A DNA stretch of 64,000 bases from Myrica gale (GCA_963930655.1 OZ005617.1:9426501-9490500); one strand, 5' to 3'; counted from the stretch's first letter, positions 1 through 12,205 are shown. Numbers and translations: made by a program. The notes: generated from the sequence alone by a model not told the origin.

Positions 1-2993
1 CATTCCAGTTTTGAAAAAGAATACTTACTGTCCACTTACAGTATCCACTTACTCTTGGTCTTCTTTGTTCGTGTATACAGACACGTGGATCGCCTACAAG
101 CGATTCAAATATTCTTTAGACTTTTAGGAATAGTATGAAATCATTAAATGTTTCATTTTGAAATCGGTCATCAATCAAGGATATATATATATCTATCTAT
201 ACATATCATTGAAATTCATTTAATCATAAAATAAATATTTTATTCTTTTCCTTAACAAATATTCAAAACTTAGCTTATTAAATCATTAATATTTTTATTG
301 AAATAAAAATATATTTATCCATGTACATACCTCGATTAGGGTTAATTAATACTCATAGGTTTAGAATTAAACCTAAGTCTCTTTTTATTACACGTACTCC
401 ATTAAAACCTTATATCCAACTATGATTAAATCTTAACTAGGGTTCCCAATAATATTTAATCAAAAGATCATGGTTCTTCAATATCTATTCCAACTAGCCT
501 AAACTCTAATTTCCTTATCCATCACAATAATGAAAGTCCATAAATCATAAATTGTACTTAGGGTTTCATTATTACTATAACATTCGGCCACTACCATTTA
601 TGTACCAATTAATCACAACTTTTACTCCAATGGTGATCTCATCCTCCATTCAACAATTTCACAACCTAGGATCTATAAATCAAAGCACCAACACAATACA
701 TCATACTCATAGCATTCGGCCAACACATGCTTTCACCCAAATAATTAGGTTTCTTTTGTTTCCTTCAATATGCATGCATCTAATACTTAATATAATCATC
801 TACCATGCATTGGGGTCATAAATCTTGCACATGTCATGGCCAACGTCCAGATTTAAACATATTCAAAACTATACATGAAACCCTACATAGCTCATATTTG
901 GCCATACCCCCAAAATGTTACCCTTTTCATGCTAAAAATCATAACATGCACATCCTTTGCATTGTGACCTAACTAGCATGCATGTACTTAATCTTTTCAT
1001 CAAATAATTCCATCAACATTAGATCTACTCTTTATACACACTAACATCCATAGATCTAAACAAAGAAATCAACTTTCATCAACCAACACATCAAGACTTA
1101 GATCTAACTTCCTTTAGCATACATTGTTCTTCATTTGCCTTTTTCCTTACATACAACCTTAGATCTAGGGTTTCCATGGTTAGATCTAGCATGTAAACAA
1201 CCTAGGGTTCTTAAGCATCCAAGATCTAAAAATCATCAAGGCATATTATGACCTAAACATCAAGATCCACACAAAATCCATTCGGTCACTTATACTATAC
1301 CAACAACATCACATTAGCCTTACCTTGTTGTTTATCCAAGCTTGAGCACCTAGAAAATAAAGTATCTTTGGTTAGTACTTGTGAAGCTTAAGGCAAGAGC
1401 ATCAATGAAACTAAACTTACCTTCAACCTTTACCAACTCTTCCTATCCTTTCCTCCTTCAAAGATTCGGTCCACCCTCCTTAGAAATGTCCAAGCTTGGT
1501 TTAAAAGGAAGTTCTATGGTGGTTAAGAGGACATGGTAAGCTTGAAGAGAAATGGTGTCAAATGGCTAGGGTTTTCAAGGAAGGATTTTTGTCTACAACA
1601 AGAGAGATTTACTTGGCTTTTAGAATGAGATTTGGTAAGCTAGAAGAAAGTGGTTTAGGTGCTAGATGAAATAGAACAAACCTTGAATATTGAGTGTGAG
1701 GTTCGGCTAAGAGAAGCAAAAGGGAGAGGGTTGAGAGAGCTTGCAATATTCGGCCAAGAGAGAAGAGTTTGGAGAGTGAAAATGCATGAGTGTTTCGGTC
1801 AAGAGAAATGCAAGAGGGTTGTGTGAGATTGAGTCTCCCAAAGCAATTGACATAAATTTTGAGAGAGTGAATTGACAAGAGAGAGATTTCAAATGAAAAG
1901 TGAGGAATGGGGGGTGTGTTTGCCGACCATGCTTGGTTCCATCTCTCTCTCTCTTCTTTTATTTCTTTTCACCTCTTTCTCACATCACTTCCTTGTCTCC
2001 TTAGCAAAGCTTGTACATTCTCTTTCCTCCCATGCATTCCATCGACATTCACTCCTTCTCCCTCACTTTTTCTCTTCTCTTTTGCTTCAATGCATTGTCT
2101 TATCACTCTTACACTTCTTACACCTTCTTACACCTCCTTACACTTCACATGGCCTTACTTTATGGCTTTTCAAATTCACCCTAAAGCCTTTCACGTAAAT
2201 GTCTTGTATTTTACTTAGTTTGGTTGCTTTTCAACCAACCTAGTTACTTCCACATTAAATTGCAACCAACTTTCAACTTGGTTTTCACTCTCACCTAACT
2301 TATCACTTTATAAGCTCTCTTACTTATTTATCCATTCCAATAGCTTATCACCTCATAAGCATGATATCTTATCATGTGATAATGGCCTTAGCCTATCTCT
2401 ACAATAATCACAAGGCCTTATCACTCCAAAAGTTTTCCTAACTTATCATGCTTGCTTATCATTATGATAAGCAAGTGTGCTTATCAATTAAATCATCTCT
2501 AGACTTATCACATAACTACATAGCTTATCATGTATATTCAAATGGAAATTCTATTAATAATATAGGCCATATGATAATATTACATGTCAAATATAGAAGA
2601 TATAAAATATTTGATCCATGTATTCACAAGAATTTCATCATTTAATCTATTAATAAATTTCGGCTTATACAAGGAAATACTTAAATCATAATTCAAATTC
2701 TATGGTCCATGAATCATATTAAGTAAATGAACAATATAAATTTGTAAGAGAGAAACTTACTTGAAATTTCGGCTCCTAATATAAATATAATTTATACTTG
2801 CATAAAATGACATTAAAATTATTTAAAGAGATTTTATGGAATAAAATCCCATTTTAATCGAAATTCCATATCATAAGGATTAGGCCATACATTGGCCAAA
2901 AACATAGCCCCATGAAGAAATAAAAGCTATTACATTGGAAAAATAAAAATAATACATAAGGAATTACGTAGGAGAAAAAATCGGGGTCTCACA
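1..2993 (-). mobile_element. Solo-LTR-like Gypsy LTR, cut by the window edge
   Basis: This is an LTR of the long-LTR Gypsy family that recurs through the window. On the minus strand it starts with TGTGAGACCCCG at 2993 and runs off the left edge, so its other end and target duplication cannot be seen. It is the near mirror image of 4084 to about 7100: the first bases of the window match the reverse complement near 7100. Open frames inside it (for example 1872-2218) are low-complexity Ser/Leu/Phe-rich translations of a CT-rich tract and are not genes. Seen: end motif and similarity. Inferred: that it is a solo LTR, by analogy with the complete copies. Confidence 0.85.
2300..2530 (-). promoter_or_regulatory. 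GATAAG/CTTATC cluster in LTR U3
   Basis: CTTATC/GATAAG hexamers recur densely here, in the part of the LTR about 460-690 bp from its 5' end. The same cluster sits at the same relative place in the three other solo LTRs. GATAAG is the core of the plant I-box/GATA-factor site. A role in element transcription is inference. Confidence 0.5.
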
Positions 2994-3745
2994 TTGATTG
3001 TGTGAGAACTGAGGATGGAGCCTTGAATAGTGAAACCCCTCTTTTAGAACTCTTAGTTCGAGTTTATTGATCACCACTGTTATTTCCCCACAAAGAAATT
3101 CAAGACTTTCGAAGGTTGCTGAAAATCTTGAAGGCCCAAGTGAAGAGTTCGTGCGGTTGCTGTTGTTGTTGGTTTGCAATGGAGAATGGCAAGGCATGAA
3201 TAGCTAGGTTAATAGAGTTAGCTTTTCGAATGGACGAGAGGTTCTCGATCCCTGTATAGGAGTAATCAAGTGTGTTAGACAAGGATTGTGGTTAGTCTTG
3301 AGTCTAAAGATCACCTTGTTGTATTTCGAGTTTGAAAAGCTAGTGGAATTGTTACCTGGCCTACAGGCCCGAAGAGTTTTTATCTCTTGGAATTTATTTC
3401 CAAGAGATTTTCTCTTCGTCACCAGATTATGTCTTTGTGTGGTGAATGATCTTTTAATTGTGTTCTTGTTTAAAGTGCTTCTTTGTATAACCTACAAGCT
3501 ACATTGTCAGATGTTCTTGAATTGAGAATCTTGGATATAGATTCTAAATTTTCTGATCTGATCTTTGTGAGGTTATTTACATTGCTGAAAATGTGTGTAC
3601 TGAACTTTCTAAACTGATTTGGTGTAGTTTGTGCAGAAAAAGAATTGTACACTTTGAATAGTTTTAAAGTTTGAATTGGAAAACCTATTCACCCCCCCCT
3701 CTAGGTTCAGTTGAGTATCGGGTTGAGTCTTAAATAATTCCCTTC
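2994..3745 (+). mobile_element. Possible Copia LTR/leader remnant between the two inverted LTRs
   Basis: The stretch ends in a C-rich CACCCCCCCCTCTAGG tract near 3690-3707, followed by a GTATCGGG-like string. That resembles the LTR-end and leader region of SIRE-like plant Copia elements just before the primer-binding site. No open frame of note is present. The call rests on recognising this short signature only. It is a fragment without visible ends. Confidence 0.35.
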
Positions 3746-4083
3746 ACAAAGACTTGGATAAGATGTTCCATTTTTATATGTAAATTGATTCGCTCAAACT
3801 TCTGATATGGAGTTGATAGGCCAGTGCTGGAAATCTGTACTGGTCTCTTCGAGAGTATCTTCTTATATTGGTGACACAGTATAGTAGGATGCTACTGTTT
3901 AGTATGAGCTAGTGGTTGTCATGGGAACATGCATTGGAGAAAGCTAGACTATGATCTAACATGCCACTTTACCAGGAAAATCCTTAGGGAGAGTCCTTAC
4001 TCTACATTTAAGTTGATATTCTGGGCTATTTTAACTGTTTGTTCATCCATTACCCATCTTCCAAGTTCAGATCTGGTTGAAAT
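3746..4083. other. Unassigned single-copy-looking spacer
   Basis: No recognised coding region or repeat is visible in about 340 bp. The last five bases (GAAAT) are the left target duplication of the next LTR, so this is the pre-insertion DNA that continues at 8131. It could be intronic or upstream sequence of the RBR ligase gene whose exons begin at 8389. Confidence 0.4.
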
Positions 4084-4544
4084 TGTGAGACCCCGATTTT
4101 TCTCCTACGTAATTTCTTACGTATTATCTTTTATTTCCAATGTAATAGCTTTTATTTCTTCATGAGGCTATGTTTTTGGCCAATGTATGGCCTAATCTTT
4201 ATGTTATGGAATTTCGATTAAAATGGGATTTTATTTCATAAAATCTCTTTAAATAATTTTAATGCCATTGTATGCAAGTATAAATTATATTTATATTAGG
4301 AGCCGAAATTTCAAGTAAGTTTCTCTTTTACAAATTGATATTTTTCATTTACTTAATATGATTCATGGACCATATAATTTGAATTATGATTTAATAATTT
4401 CCTTGTATAAGCCGAAAATTATTAATAGATTAAATAATGAAATTCTTTTGAATACATGGATTAAATATTGTATACCTTTTATATGTGACATGTATTATTA
4501 TCATGTGGTCTATATTATTAATAGAATTTCCATTTGAATATTCA

Positions 4545-4785
4545 ATGATAAGCTATGTAGTTATGTGATAAGTTTAGAGATGATTTAATTGATAAGCACA
4601 CTTGCTTATCATAGTGATAAGCAAGTATGATAAGTTAGGAAACTTTTAGAGTGATAAGGCCTTGTGATTATTGTAGAGATATGCTAGGGTCATTATCACA
4701 TGATAAGAGAACATGCTTATGAGGTGATAAGCTATTGGAATGAATTAGATAAGCAAGAGAGCTTATGAAGTGATAAGTTAGGTGA
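4545..4785 (+). promoter_or_regulatory. GATAAG array in solo LTR
   Basis: About ten GATAAG hexamers plus several CTTATC on the other strand lie within 240 bp, including short hairpins such as CTTGCTTATC...GATAAGCAAG. The position, 460-700 bp into the LTR, fits a U3 enhancer. Seen directly; function is inferred. Confidence 0.55.
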
Positions 4786-7319
4786 GAATGAAAACTAAGT
4801 TGAAAGTTGGTTGCCATTTAATGTGGAAGTAACTAGGTTGGTTGAAAAGCAACCAAACTAAGTAAAATACAAGCCATTTACGTGAAAGGCTAGGGGATGA
4901 ATTTGAAAAGCCATGAAGCAAGGCCATGTGAAGTGTAAGAGATGTGTAAGTGGTGTAAGATGATGAGACAACTCATGGAAGTAAAAAGAGAAGAGAAAAG
5001 CAAGTGAGAGAGGGAGTGATTTACGTTGGAACTCATGAGGAGAGAGAGAAGAATTCAAATGCAAGCCAAGCTTTGGAGACAAGTGATGTGAGAGTGAGAG
5101 AAGTGAAAAGAAATAAAAGAGAGAGAGGGAGAAAAGGACATAGGCTTGGTCGGCCAACACTTCCATTCATCCCCCTCTTCCTCTTTCAAATTCTCTCATG
5201 TCAATTCACTCTCTCAAACCCTATGTCATAGCCTTAGGGTTGCATTGGGAGACTCAATCTCACACAACTCTCTTGCAAATGCCATGACCGAACCCCTCAT
5301 TTCTCTTAACTCTCTCCCATTTCAAGCACTTGGCCGAATATTGCAAGATCTCTCCATTCTCTCCCATTTTCAAGCCTTGGCCGAACCTCACACTCAAGAG
5401 TCAAGGTTTGTGCTATTTCATCTTGCACCTAAGCCACTTTCTTCTAGCTTACCAAATCCCATTCTAAAAGCCATGATAAATCTCTCTTGTTGTAGACAAA
5501 AATCCTTCCTTGAAAACCCTAGCCATTGGACACCATTTCCCTTCAAACTTACCATGTCCTCTTAACCACCATAGAACTTCCTTTTAAATGAAGCTTGGAT
5601 ATTTCTCAGGAGGGTGGACCGAATCTTTGAAGGAAGAAAGGATAGGAAGAGTTGGTAAAGGTTGAAGGTGAGTTTAGCTTTATTGATGATCTTGTCTCAA
5701 GCTTCACAAGTACTAACCAAAGATACTTTATTTTCTAGGTGCTCAAGCTTGGATAAACAACAAGGTAAGGCTAATATGATGTTGTTGGGTATAGCATAAG
5801 TGACCAAATAGGTTATGTATGGATCTTGAGGCTTAGGTCATAATATGTCTTGATGTTGTTGGATCTTGAATGTTTAAGAACCCTAGGTTGATTTCATGCT
5901 AGATCTAACCATGGAAACCCTAGATCTAAGGTTGTATGTAAAGAAAAAGGCAAATGAAGAACAATGTATGCTAAAGGAAGTTAGATCTAAGTTTTGATGT
6001 GTTGGGTTGATGGAAGTTGATTTCTTTGTTTAGATCTATGGATGTTAGTGTGTATAAAGAATAGATCTAATGTTGATGAAATTATTCGAGGAAAATATTA
6101 AGTGTATGCATGCTAGTTAGGTCACAAATGCAAAGGATATGCATGATATGATTTTTAGCATGAAAAGGTAACATTTTGGGGTATGGCCGAAAATGAGCTA
6201 TGTAGGATTTCATGTATAGTTTTGAATATGTTTAAATCTGGACATTGGCCATAACATGTGCAAGCTTTATGACCCCAATGCATGGTAGATGATTATGTTA
6301 AGTGTGAGATGCATGTAAGTTAAAGGAAACAAAAGAAAACCTAATTTTTGGATGAAAGCATGTGTTGGCCGAATGCTATGGGTATGATGTGTTGTGTTGG
6401 TGCTTTGATTTATAGATCCTAGGTTGTGAAATTGTTGAATGGAGGATGGGATCACCCTTGGAGTAAAAGTTGTGATTAATTGGTGCATAAATGGTAGTGG
6501 CCGAATGTTGTAAGAAAAGGTAACCCTAAGTGCAATTCATGATTTATGTATTTTCATTGTTGTGTTGGATAAGAAAATTAGAGTTAGGCTAGTTGGAATA
6601 ATATTATAGAGCCATGATCTTTTATTAAATATTATTGGAACCCTAGTTAAGTTTTACTCGGGTTTTATTTGAGGTTTAAAGTCTAAATTAAGATTTAATC
6701 ATGAATAATTTATTAATAGTTAGATATAAGGTTTTAATGTAGTACGTGTAATAAAAAGAGACTTAGGTTTAATTCTAAACCTATGAGTATTATTTAACCC
6801 TAATCGAGGCATGTACATGGATACATATATTTTTATTTCAATAAAAATATTAGCTAAGTTTTGGAATAATTGTTAAGGAAAAGAATAAAATATTTTTTAT
6901 AATTAAATGGATTTCAGTGATATATATATATATATCTTTGGTGATTTCAAAAAAAAAGAAATGATTTCATATTCTTAAAGTCTAAAGAATATTTGAATCG
7001 CTTGTAGGCGATCCACGTGTCTGTATACACGAACAAGGAGACCAAGAGTAAGTGGATACTATAAGTGGGCAGTAAGTATTCTTTTTCAAAACTGGAATGA
7101 CACACTGCATCGTTTCATGAACAAGCATGAATTTTAAGCAAGCATGAATTTTAAGCAAGTATGAATTTTAAGCAAGCATGACATGACATGTGCATTGCAT
7201 GAATTTTTCAAGAAGAAAGTTATGCAATGATTTTTATGGAAAGAATATGAGAAGTTTTATGAAACGATAAGTTAAGGTAAGGGGCACCGGTCGGTACCGT
7301 ACCATCAAGTTGGACTCCC

Positions 7320-7450
7320 ATACCGAAGGACAATTATGAGAAGGATGGGTGAATCCAAGAGGCTGTGCAAGCCACACTAAAGGACATTGAGAAGGTGTGG
7401 TGCCTCCGAGGGTCACGTCTAGCCACTGAAGGACATTGAGAAGGTGCGCT
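7320..7450 (+). repeat. Short imperfect tandem repeats near the LTR 3' end
   Basis: Units of the form GAAGGACATTGAGAAGGTG recur three times with drift. The corresponding region of the full element (23300-23490 and 30140-30385) carries the same units in reverse, and there their number differs between its two LTRs. It is a length-variable block of the LTR. Confidence 0.6.
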
Positions 7451-8130
7451 AGCTGACCATATGTAAGGTCTCCAAGGGAATTCGGGGACGGTTCCGAAGG
7501 GAACGCACAACCCTGACTTCAGGGGTCAAATGGAGCGAGCCCACAAGTAAAAGATATGAAATAATTATGAAAAGGCCAACAAGGGCACAAGTACGAATAA
7601 GCGGTTTTCAAGGGCCAAGGACCAGTTTTTCAAGCAAGAATGAAAGAAAGATTTTAAAGGGCCTGGGGCCGAAACTAAGCAAGAGCATATGCATAATTCA
7701 TGACATGCATGTGCATCAATTATCAAGTTTCTTTCTTTCATGATTAAGCGGGCATAAGTCAAGAGCATGATTTAAGCTTTATGTTTTTCCCTTACTGAGT
7801 CTTTTTGACTCACGTTTTTAAAATTGTGTCATTCCAGATGTATCAGGTGAAGAGAGTCAGGAGGACTACCTGACCTAGAAGCCCAAGATATTATGTTTCA
7901 TATTTTGATGATAGTGGCATGAGCGTCACTAATTGGGTTATAATGTGTTAAATATATGTTTTGTATGAACTTAATGAGAACCCTGATTATGTAAAAATTA
8001 GCTCGAACCCCTCGCGATCCTGTACGTTTCCGCCGTAATCAAGTAAAACATTAAGTAAGAACGTTGGAGTCATCCGAGGGATAGCTCGCGGCTGTCACGG
8101 TCGCTGCGGGATGCCGTTCGGAGCGTGACA

Positions 8131-8388
8131 GAAATTGATATATAACTCAACATCTTTGACTCTTTACCGAGAATTTTGTCGAACAAGAGAAATTTCTTGT
8201 TTGAAAGATGGTTGAAGTTTTAAGATGCCAAAGATCAAAGTGTTTGATAAACTTGAAGGTCATAAAAGAGATATACCGTAAAAGTCAAATGTCAATGTGG
8301 ATAGAAGAAGGGTGACTTTGCTAGGTTGGAATTTTATAACTACTTTGCTTTCTTGACCCTTTGTCATCTTTGTGCTTTTCTTTTGCAG
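8131..8388 (+). other. Probable intron upstream of the RBR exon
   Basis: Non-coding DNA that ends in a pyrimidine-rich tract and TTTTGCAG at 8381-8388, a good 3' splice site directly before the first recognisable RBR-ligase exon. No other feature is seen. Confidence 0.5.
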
Positions 8389-8876
8389 TTACTTGCGATG
8401 GAGTCAATCTATGGAGACAATTTTTTCATTCTTGAGAGACAGAGGGGCTTAAGATTTTTCCAGGTTTTGCAATAAGCTGAGAATAGAAAATAAACTTGAA
8501 TATCACCCAAAAAGTGGATAGTCTACCCGTGTTTGTTATTTGCAGATTCACATATACCTTGAAGCACCAAGTGAAATTGCTATGACTGCAAAGCTAAATT
8601 CAACTGGCAATCTTGGGGCCAAAATTGACAGTTCAGATGACTTCTCATACCGATTCAAAGTCCAATATCTTCCACCAATTTGGTTGACTTGTTTAATGCC
8701 CAAATCATACCCTAGCCACATACCATTTACTTTACTCTCTCTGTTCAATGGTTGGGTTCTACTAACATTTCCAATCTATGCTCCAAGCTGGACTCCATAT
8801 GGAGGGAACAGCCAGGGCAAGAAGTCATATACCAGTGGGTGGAATGGCTACATAGTTGTTCTCTTTCGCTTCTTGG
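8389..8876 (+). pseudogene. RWD-domain exons of an RNF14-like RBR ubiquitin ligase, broken
   Basis: These two exons encode the N-terminal RWD domain of a RING-between-RING E3 ubiquitin ligase of the plant RNF14-like type, which in intact form would accept ubiquitin from an E2 and pass it to a substrate. Exon one (8389-8463) reads LLAMESIYGDN...LERQRG and follows TTTTGCAG. An 82-bp GT-AG intron (8464-8545) follows. Exon two (8546-8876) begins IHIYLEAPSEIAM and includes [20 protein letters not shown]. After about 8715 the family-like reading ([35 protein letters not shown]) moves to another frame, so there is a frameshift. At 8877 the exon is cut by the 5' end of a CACTA transposon. The next coding piece is at 34714, beyond the insertion. 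The first exon of the gene is not seen. Family identification is from remembered RWD/RBR sequences. Confidence 0.82.
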
Positions 8877-9800
8877 CACTACAAGAGATTTGATTTTTCA
8901 GAGACGACTTCTTCAGTGGCGAACTTAAATTTGTCGCTGAAAGTAACCTTGCAGCAACGATCTAAAATTTTGGTCACTGAAAATGTAAACGAAACACTTT
9001 CAACGACGATGAAACATATTCGTTGCTGACATATTCGTTCAAACTACACAAGCCGTTCAAACTAGGATTTAAACGATGTTCGAACAGACAATATCCATTC
9101 GACCATCTATTAGCGACGCTGCAATAAATTTCGTCGTAAATAATTTAGTCGTTATTGGTTATAATTTATTAGTGACGAAATTGTTCGATGCGAAAGTACA
9201 CACACAGTTCGAACGGTAACAAATGTTCGAACCGACATTTTTCCTGACGAAAACTATTTATCATCGCTTAAAAGGAACTTCTACGATGATTTGTCGTCGT
9301 CGCAGAATATCTACGTACTCAGGGACACCGCAGTTCGAACGTAAAATCTCGTTCGACCGCGTTGCTCAAAACATTTATTGCTTCCGGTTAGGCGTTGCAA
9401 GCAACGTCATTTCATTTCCTGCAATGCCTGCATTAGTTCGAACTAAATTGGCTTGGTTGAACGAAGTTGACAGATGGTTTATTGTCATTGCTTGGTGAGT
9501 GAGGCGTTGCAGGCAACGTCAGTGCGTTGACTGCAATGCTTGAAATAGTTCGAACTAGTTGTTCGGTTCGAACGAATGTGGATAGATGGTTTATTTTAAT
9601 TTGTTGGGGCGTGAGGCGTTGCAGCCAATGTCTCTTCAGTGCCTGCAACGCATGAACTAGTTCGAACCTTATTGCACCGGCTCGAACGTGTGTGACTTGT
9701 TCGGACTGGACCCCAATCGTCATCTACCTCCCAAAACATTCTGGTTTTAAAAGCTTTGTTCGAACCACATATCTTGGTATAACAAACTTCCACACGACAT
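8877..9800 (+). repeat. CACTA 5' terminus and subterminal repeat array
   Basis: The terminus CACTACAAGAGA is followed by about fifteen GTTCGAAC-like motifs (many followed by G or preceded by C) between 9040 and 9790, mixed with GTCGCTGAAA/GACGAAAT motifs. Such arrays bind the element's TnpA-type protein in En/Spm elements. Small frames overlapping it (9223-9498, 9692-10226) have no family resemblance and are rejected. Confidence 0.8.
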
Positions 9801-10499
9801 TTAGTGCTACATTTCGCTCAAAAAAAGTCGAGGCTCTTCATTTGCATTTATCAGATTGCTCAGTCTTCCTCAAGTACGTGGATTATCTTCGTTCCCTTTC
9901 ATTCTTTTCCTCAAGTACGTGGATTGTTCATTTTACGTTTCGTCGTAGTGTGCGTATACGTTCTTAGTTTTTCCACATTGCGAAGCGTTGTTTTTTCCAT
10001 TTTCAGTTATACGTTCGTCGTTTTCCTTCCGATAACTCTTCATTTTCAGTTATATGTTCTTGTTTTTTCCAATCGTAGTGTTACAAACATTCTGTTTTAT
10101 TACCAAGTGCTTACAGATGCTTACAAATTTTCACAAATGTTTAATAATGAATTTTCACAAGAATACTTATGTATCGTTATGTTGGCCTTCGTATTGCTCT
10201 CATCATATTTTTGTTGTAGTACATGAGTTTTAATGAAAAAAGAAAATGTTAAAAAAATGGCTATGCTATGACTATTTATTGAGGTGCAAAGTGTGTTTTT
10301 TTTTGTTTATCACATATTAATATTCTTGCTAACTTAGCCAACTTGAATTGTAGACATTAGAGTAAATTTGGACTATGATCATTTTAATTTCTATTCCAAT
10401 AAGATATTGTAGGATAGGAAATATCCTTATGATTTTATTAAGATAATTACTTTTGTTTTGAATATATAAGATTTAATTTTAGGTTGAATTATTTTGCAG

Positions 10500-11476
10500 C
10501 TTGAAAAATGGCCCAAGAAGACGTACTTCATCATCTTCACAAGCAGCTCAACAGTCATTATATGTAGCTCAGCATCAAGCGCTAATTTATAGAAGACCCG
10601 TTGTTATTGGACTCAGTTTCTCGAATCTACTTGTGATGTATATGTCGATCTTGTGCGTGACTTCTATGCACAAGTTGTCACTGTTGATGCTAATGTCGAG
10701 GAGCTGACTATCCAAGTGAGGGGCGTCTTTTCACTTTATCTGCTGATATTATTGCTCAATTTATTGGATTACTAAGACCTCAAATGCCGGCATACCCGAC
10801 CATTGGCCCTTCGTTTGACATGACATCGAAAGAAGTGTGGAAGGAAGTAACGGGTGAAAATATGACTGTGCCATCTACATCGATATCCCATCGAGATCTG
10901 ACGACATTCTTTCGAATGCTTCATCTTATTATCGTTTGGGATGTAGCGCCGAAACATCACCGGTCCGACTTCAGTTGGGAGCGCGAATTCCTTCTCGTTA
11001 TGGTTGCGCGTCGGAATCCTATTGATCTCTCAACTCTTATTGTTCTGCAGATTCACCGTGATGCACGGTCTACATCCGAAAGAGATGGTCTCCCACATGG
11101 CTTACTGATCTCGCGCATGTTGGTAACTGCTGGTGTTCCTATTTTGCCTGATGAGAAGATGCGATCTCTGATTGGGCCATTATATCATAGTACGCTCAGT
11201 TGCAGTGCAGCTCATCTTCATCATGGTGGAGCAAATGTTAATGATTATTTCGATCCATATGAGGTTGCCATGGACGATGGAGCACCTCCTCATAGCCATC
11301 CCACACGACGATGAGGAAGGTCCACTTCTGAGGTTGGTCAGAGCTCTTTGAGCCAGGTGGAGCGTCCTCCATGGATGGACACTTTGTTGGATAAGTTTAC
11401 GATGCGGATGGACGTGCGATTTAACAAGATTGAAGAGGAGATCCGTAAACTAAAGAAGGAGCGAGACAATGCCTGA
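10500..11476 (+). pseudogene. Accessory transposon ORF, putative plant transposon protein type
   Basis: A coding-like stretch follows an apparent splice acceptor (TTTTGCAG, ending 10499). It reads in successive frames SSSSQAAQQSLYVAQHQALI, then FLESTCDVYVDLVRDFYAQV, then QMPAYPTIGPSFDMTSKEVW through HRDARSTSERDGLPHGLLIS, and ends with a charged helix, MDTLLDKFTMRMDVRFNKIE, running to the stop at 11474-11476. The longest frame is 10784-11314. The 'DLVRDFYA ... VRG' layout resembles the domain annotated as 'putative plant transposon protein' (PF20167), of unknown biochemical role. At least two frameshifts break it. It lies between the 5' repeat array and the transposase, on the same strand. The alternative is that it belongs to an independent inserted element. 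Confidence 0.55.
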
Positions 11477-11639
11477 TCATCTACTTTTCAGTATTTTGTG
11501 TGACGTTTAATCTGTTAGTGTTTTGAGTATGCTGACTTTTATCGTATGTTTTAGTATTTATATATCTACACATTTTGGAGTATTATGTTTTGACATAAGT
11601 TTTATGTTATCATGACTGTTAACATTTTTGGATATTATA

Positions 11640-12095
11640 ATTGCAATATTTAAATCCACTACATTACTCTATAAAAAAATTTAACAGAAAGATATTAATA
11701 TTTACTATATATAATGATTACAAATTTTTACTCAAAAAATATTAATATGATTAGATATATGTATATATATAATGAGACATATAATCATATGAATAAAAAC
11801 CAATGCCATTATATTAATATCTTTTTTAATTTTCATATTTAAATTTACTATATTTATAACTTTAATATTTAAATCCAGTATATATATATATATATACAAT
11901 GAGATATACAATCATATGAATAAATACCAAGCCCACTATAAATTCACTATATTTTTAACTTTAATTTTTAAATCCACTATATATATAATGAGACATAATC
12001 ATATGAATAAATAACAATCCCACTATATTGATATTTTTTAATTTTCATATTTAAATTTGGTGTATTTTTTAAGTTTAATATTTAAATCCACTATA
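11640..12095 (+). repeat. Imperfect tandem repeat of about 110 bp, AT-rich
   Basis: Three or more drifting copies share the order AATGAGACATATAATCATAT, then GAATAAATACCAA, then TTAACTTTAATATTTAAATC, then a TA microsatellite. Copies begin near 11771, 11898 and 11988. No coding content. Confidence 0.6.
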
Positions 12096-12104
12096 CACCC
12101 ACAA

Positions 12105-12205
12105 CATTCGAACTCAATTACCTCGTTCGAACTACATTGCACAGTATCCTGTGTGCACCGTTTAAAGTAATCTCGTTCGAACTAATTTGGGCGGTTTGAA
12201 CGAGA
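12105..12205 (+). repeat. Third, internal GTTCGAAC cluster
   Basis: Four subterminal-type motifs (ATTCGAACT, GTTCGAACT twice, GTTTGAACG) sit about 3.2 kb inside the element, just before the transposase region. In ordinary CACTA elements these motifs sit near the ends only. They may mark a promoter for the transposase gene or the end of an older nested copy. Confidence 0.5.

Larger units (their letters stand above)
4084..8130 (+). mobile_element. Solo LTR of the long-LTR Gypsy family
   Basis: A 4047-bp LTR begins TGTGAGACCCCG and ends GGAGCGTGACA. It is flanked by an exact 5-bp target duplication, GAAAT (4079-4083 and 8131-8135). No internal region, primer site or coding domain is present, so it is what remains after recombination between two LTRs. 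The family is the same as the full element at 22485-34048, which shows a tRNA-Met primer site and gag. Frames inside it (4858-5166 minus, 5146-5565 plus) are translations of CT/GA-rich tracts, not genes. The sequence of this copy is a GATAAG-type subfamily. Confidence 0.93.

Noticed and set aside
1872-2218. Overlapping Ser/Leu/Phe-rich frames of over 100 codons
   Set aside because: They lie in the CT-rich tract of an LTR, and the mirror copy at 4858-5166 gives similar nonsense. No family resemblance.
5146-5565. 139-codon frame in the solo LTR
   Set aside because: Low-complexity translation of LTR sequence. Equivalent positions in other LTR copies do not keep it open.
9223-10226. Frames of 90-140 codons at the CACTA 5' end
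   Set aside because: They run through the repeat array with no domain, and are probably chance openings.
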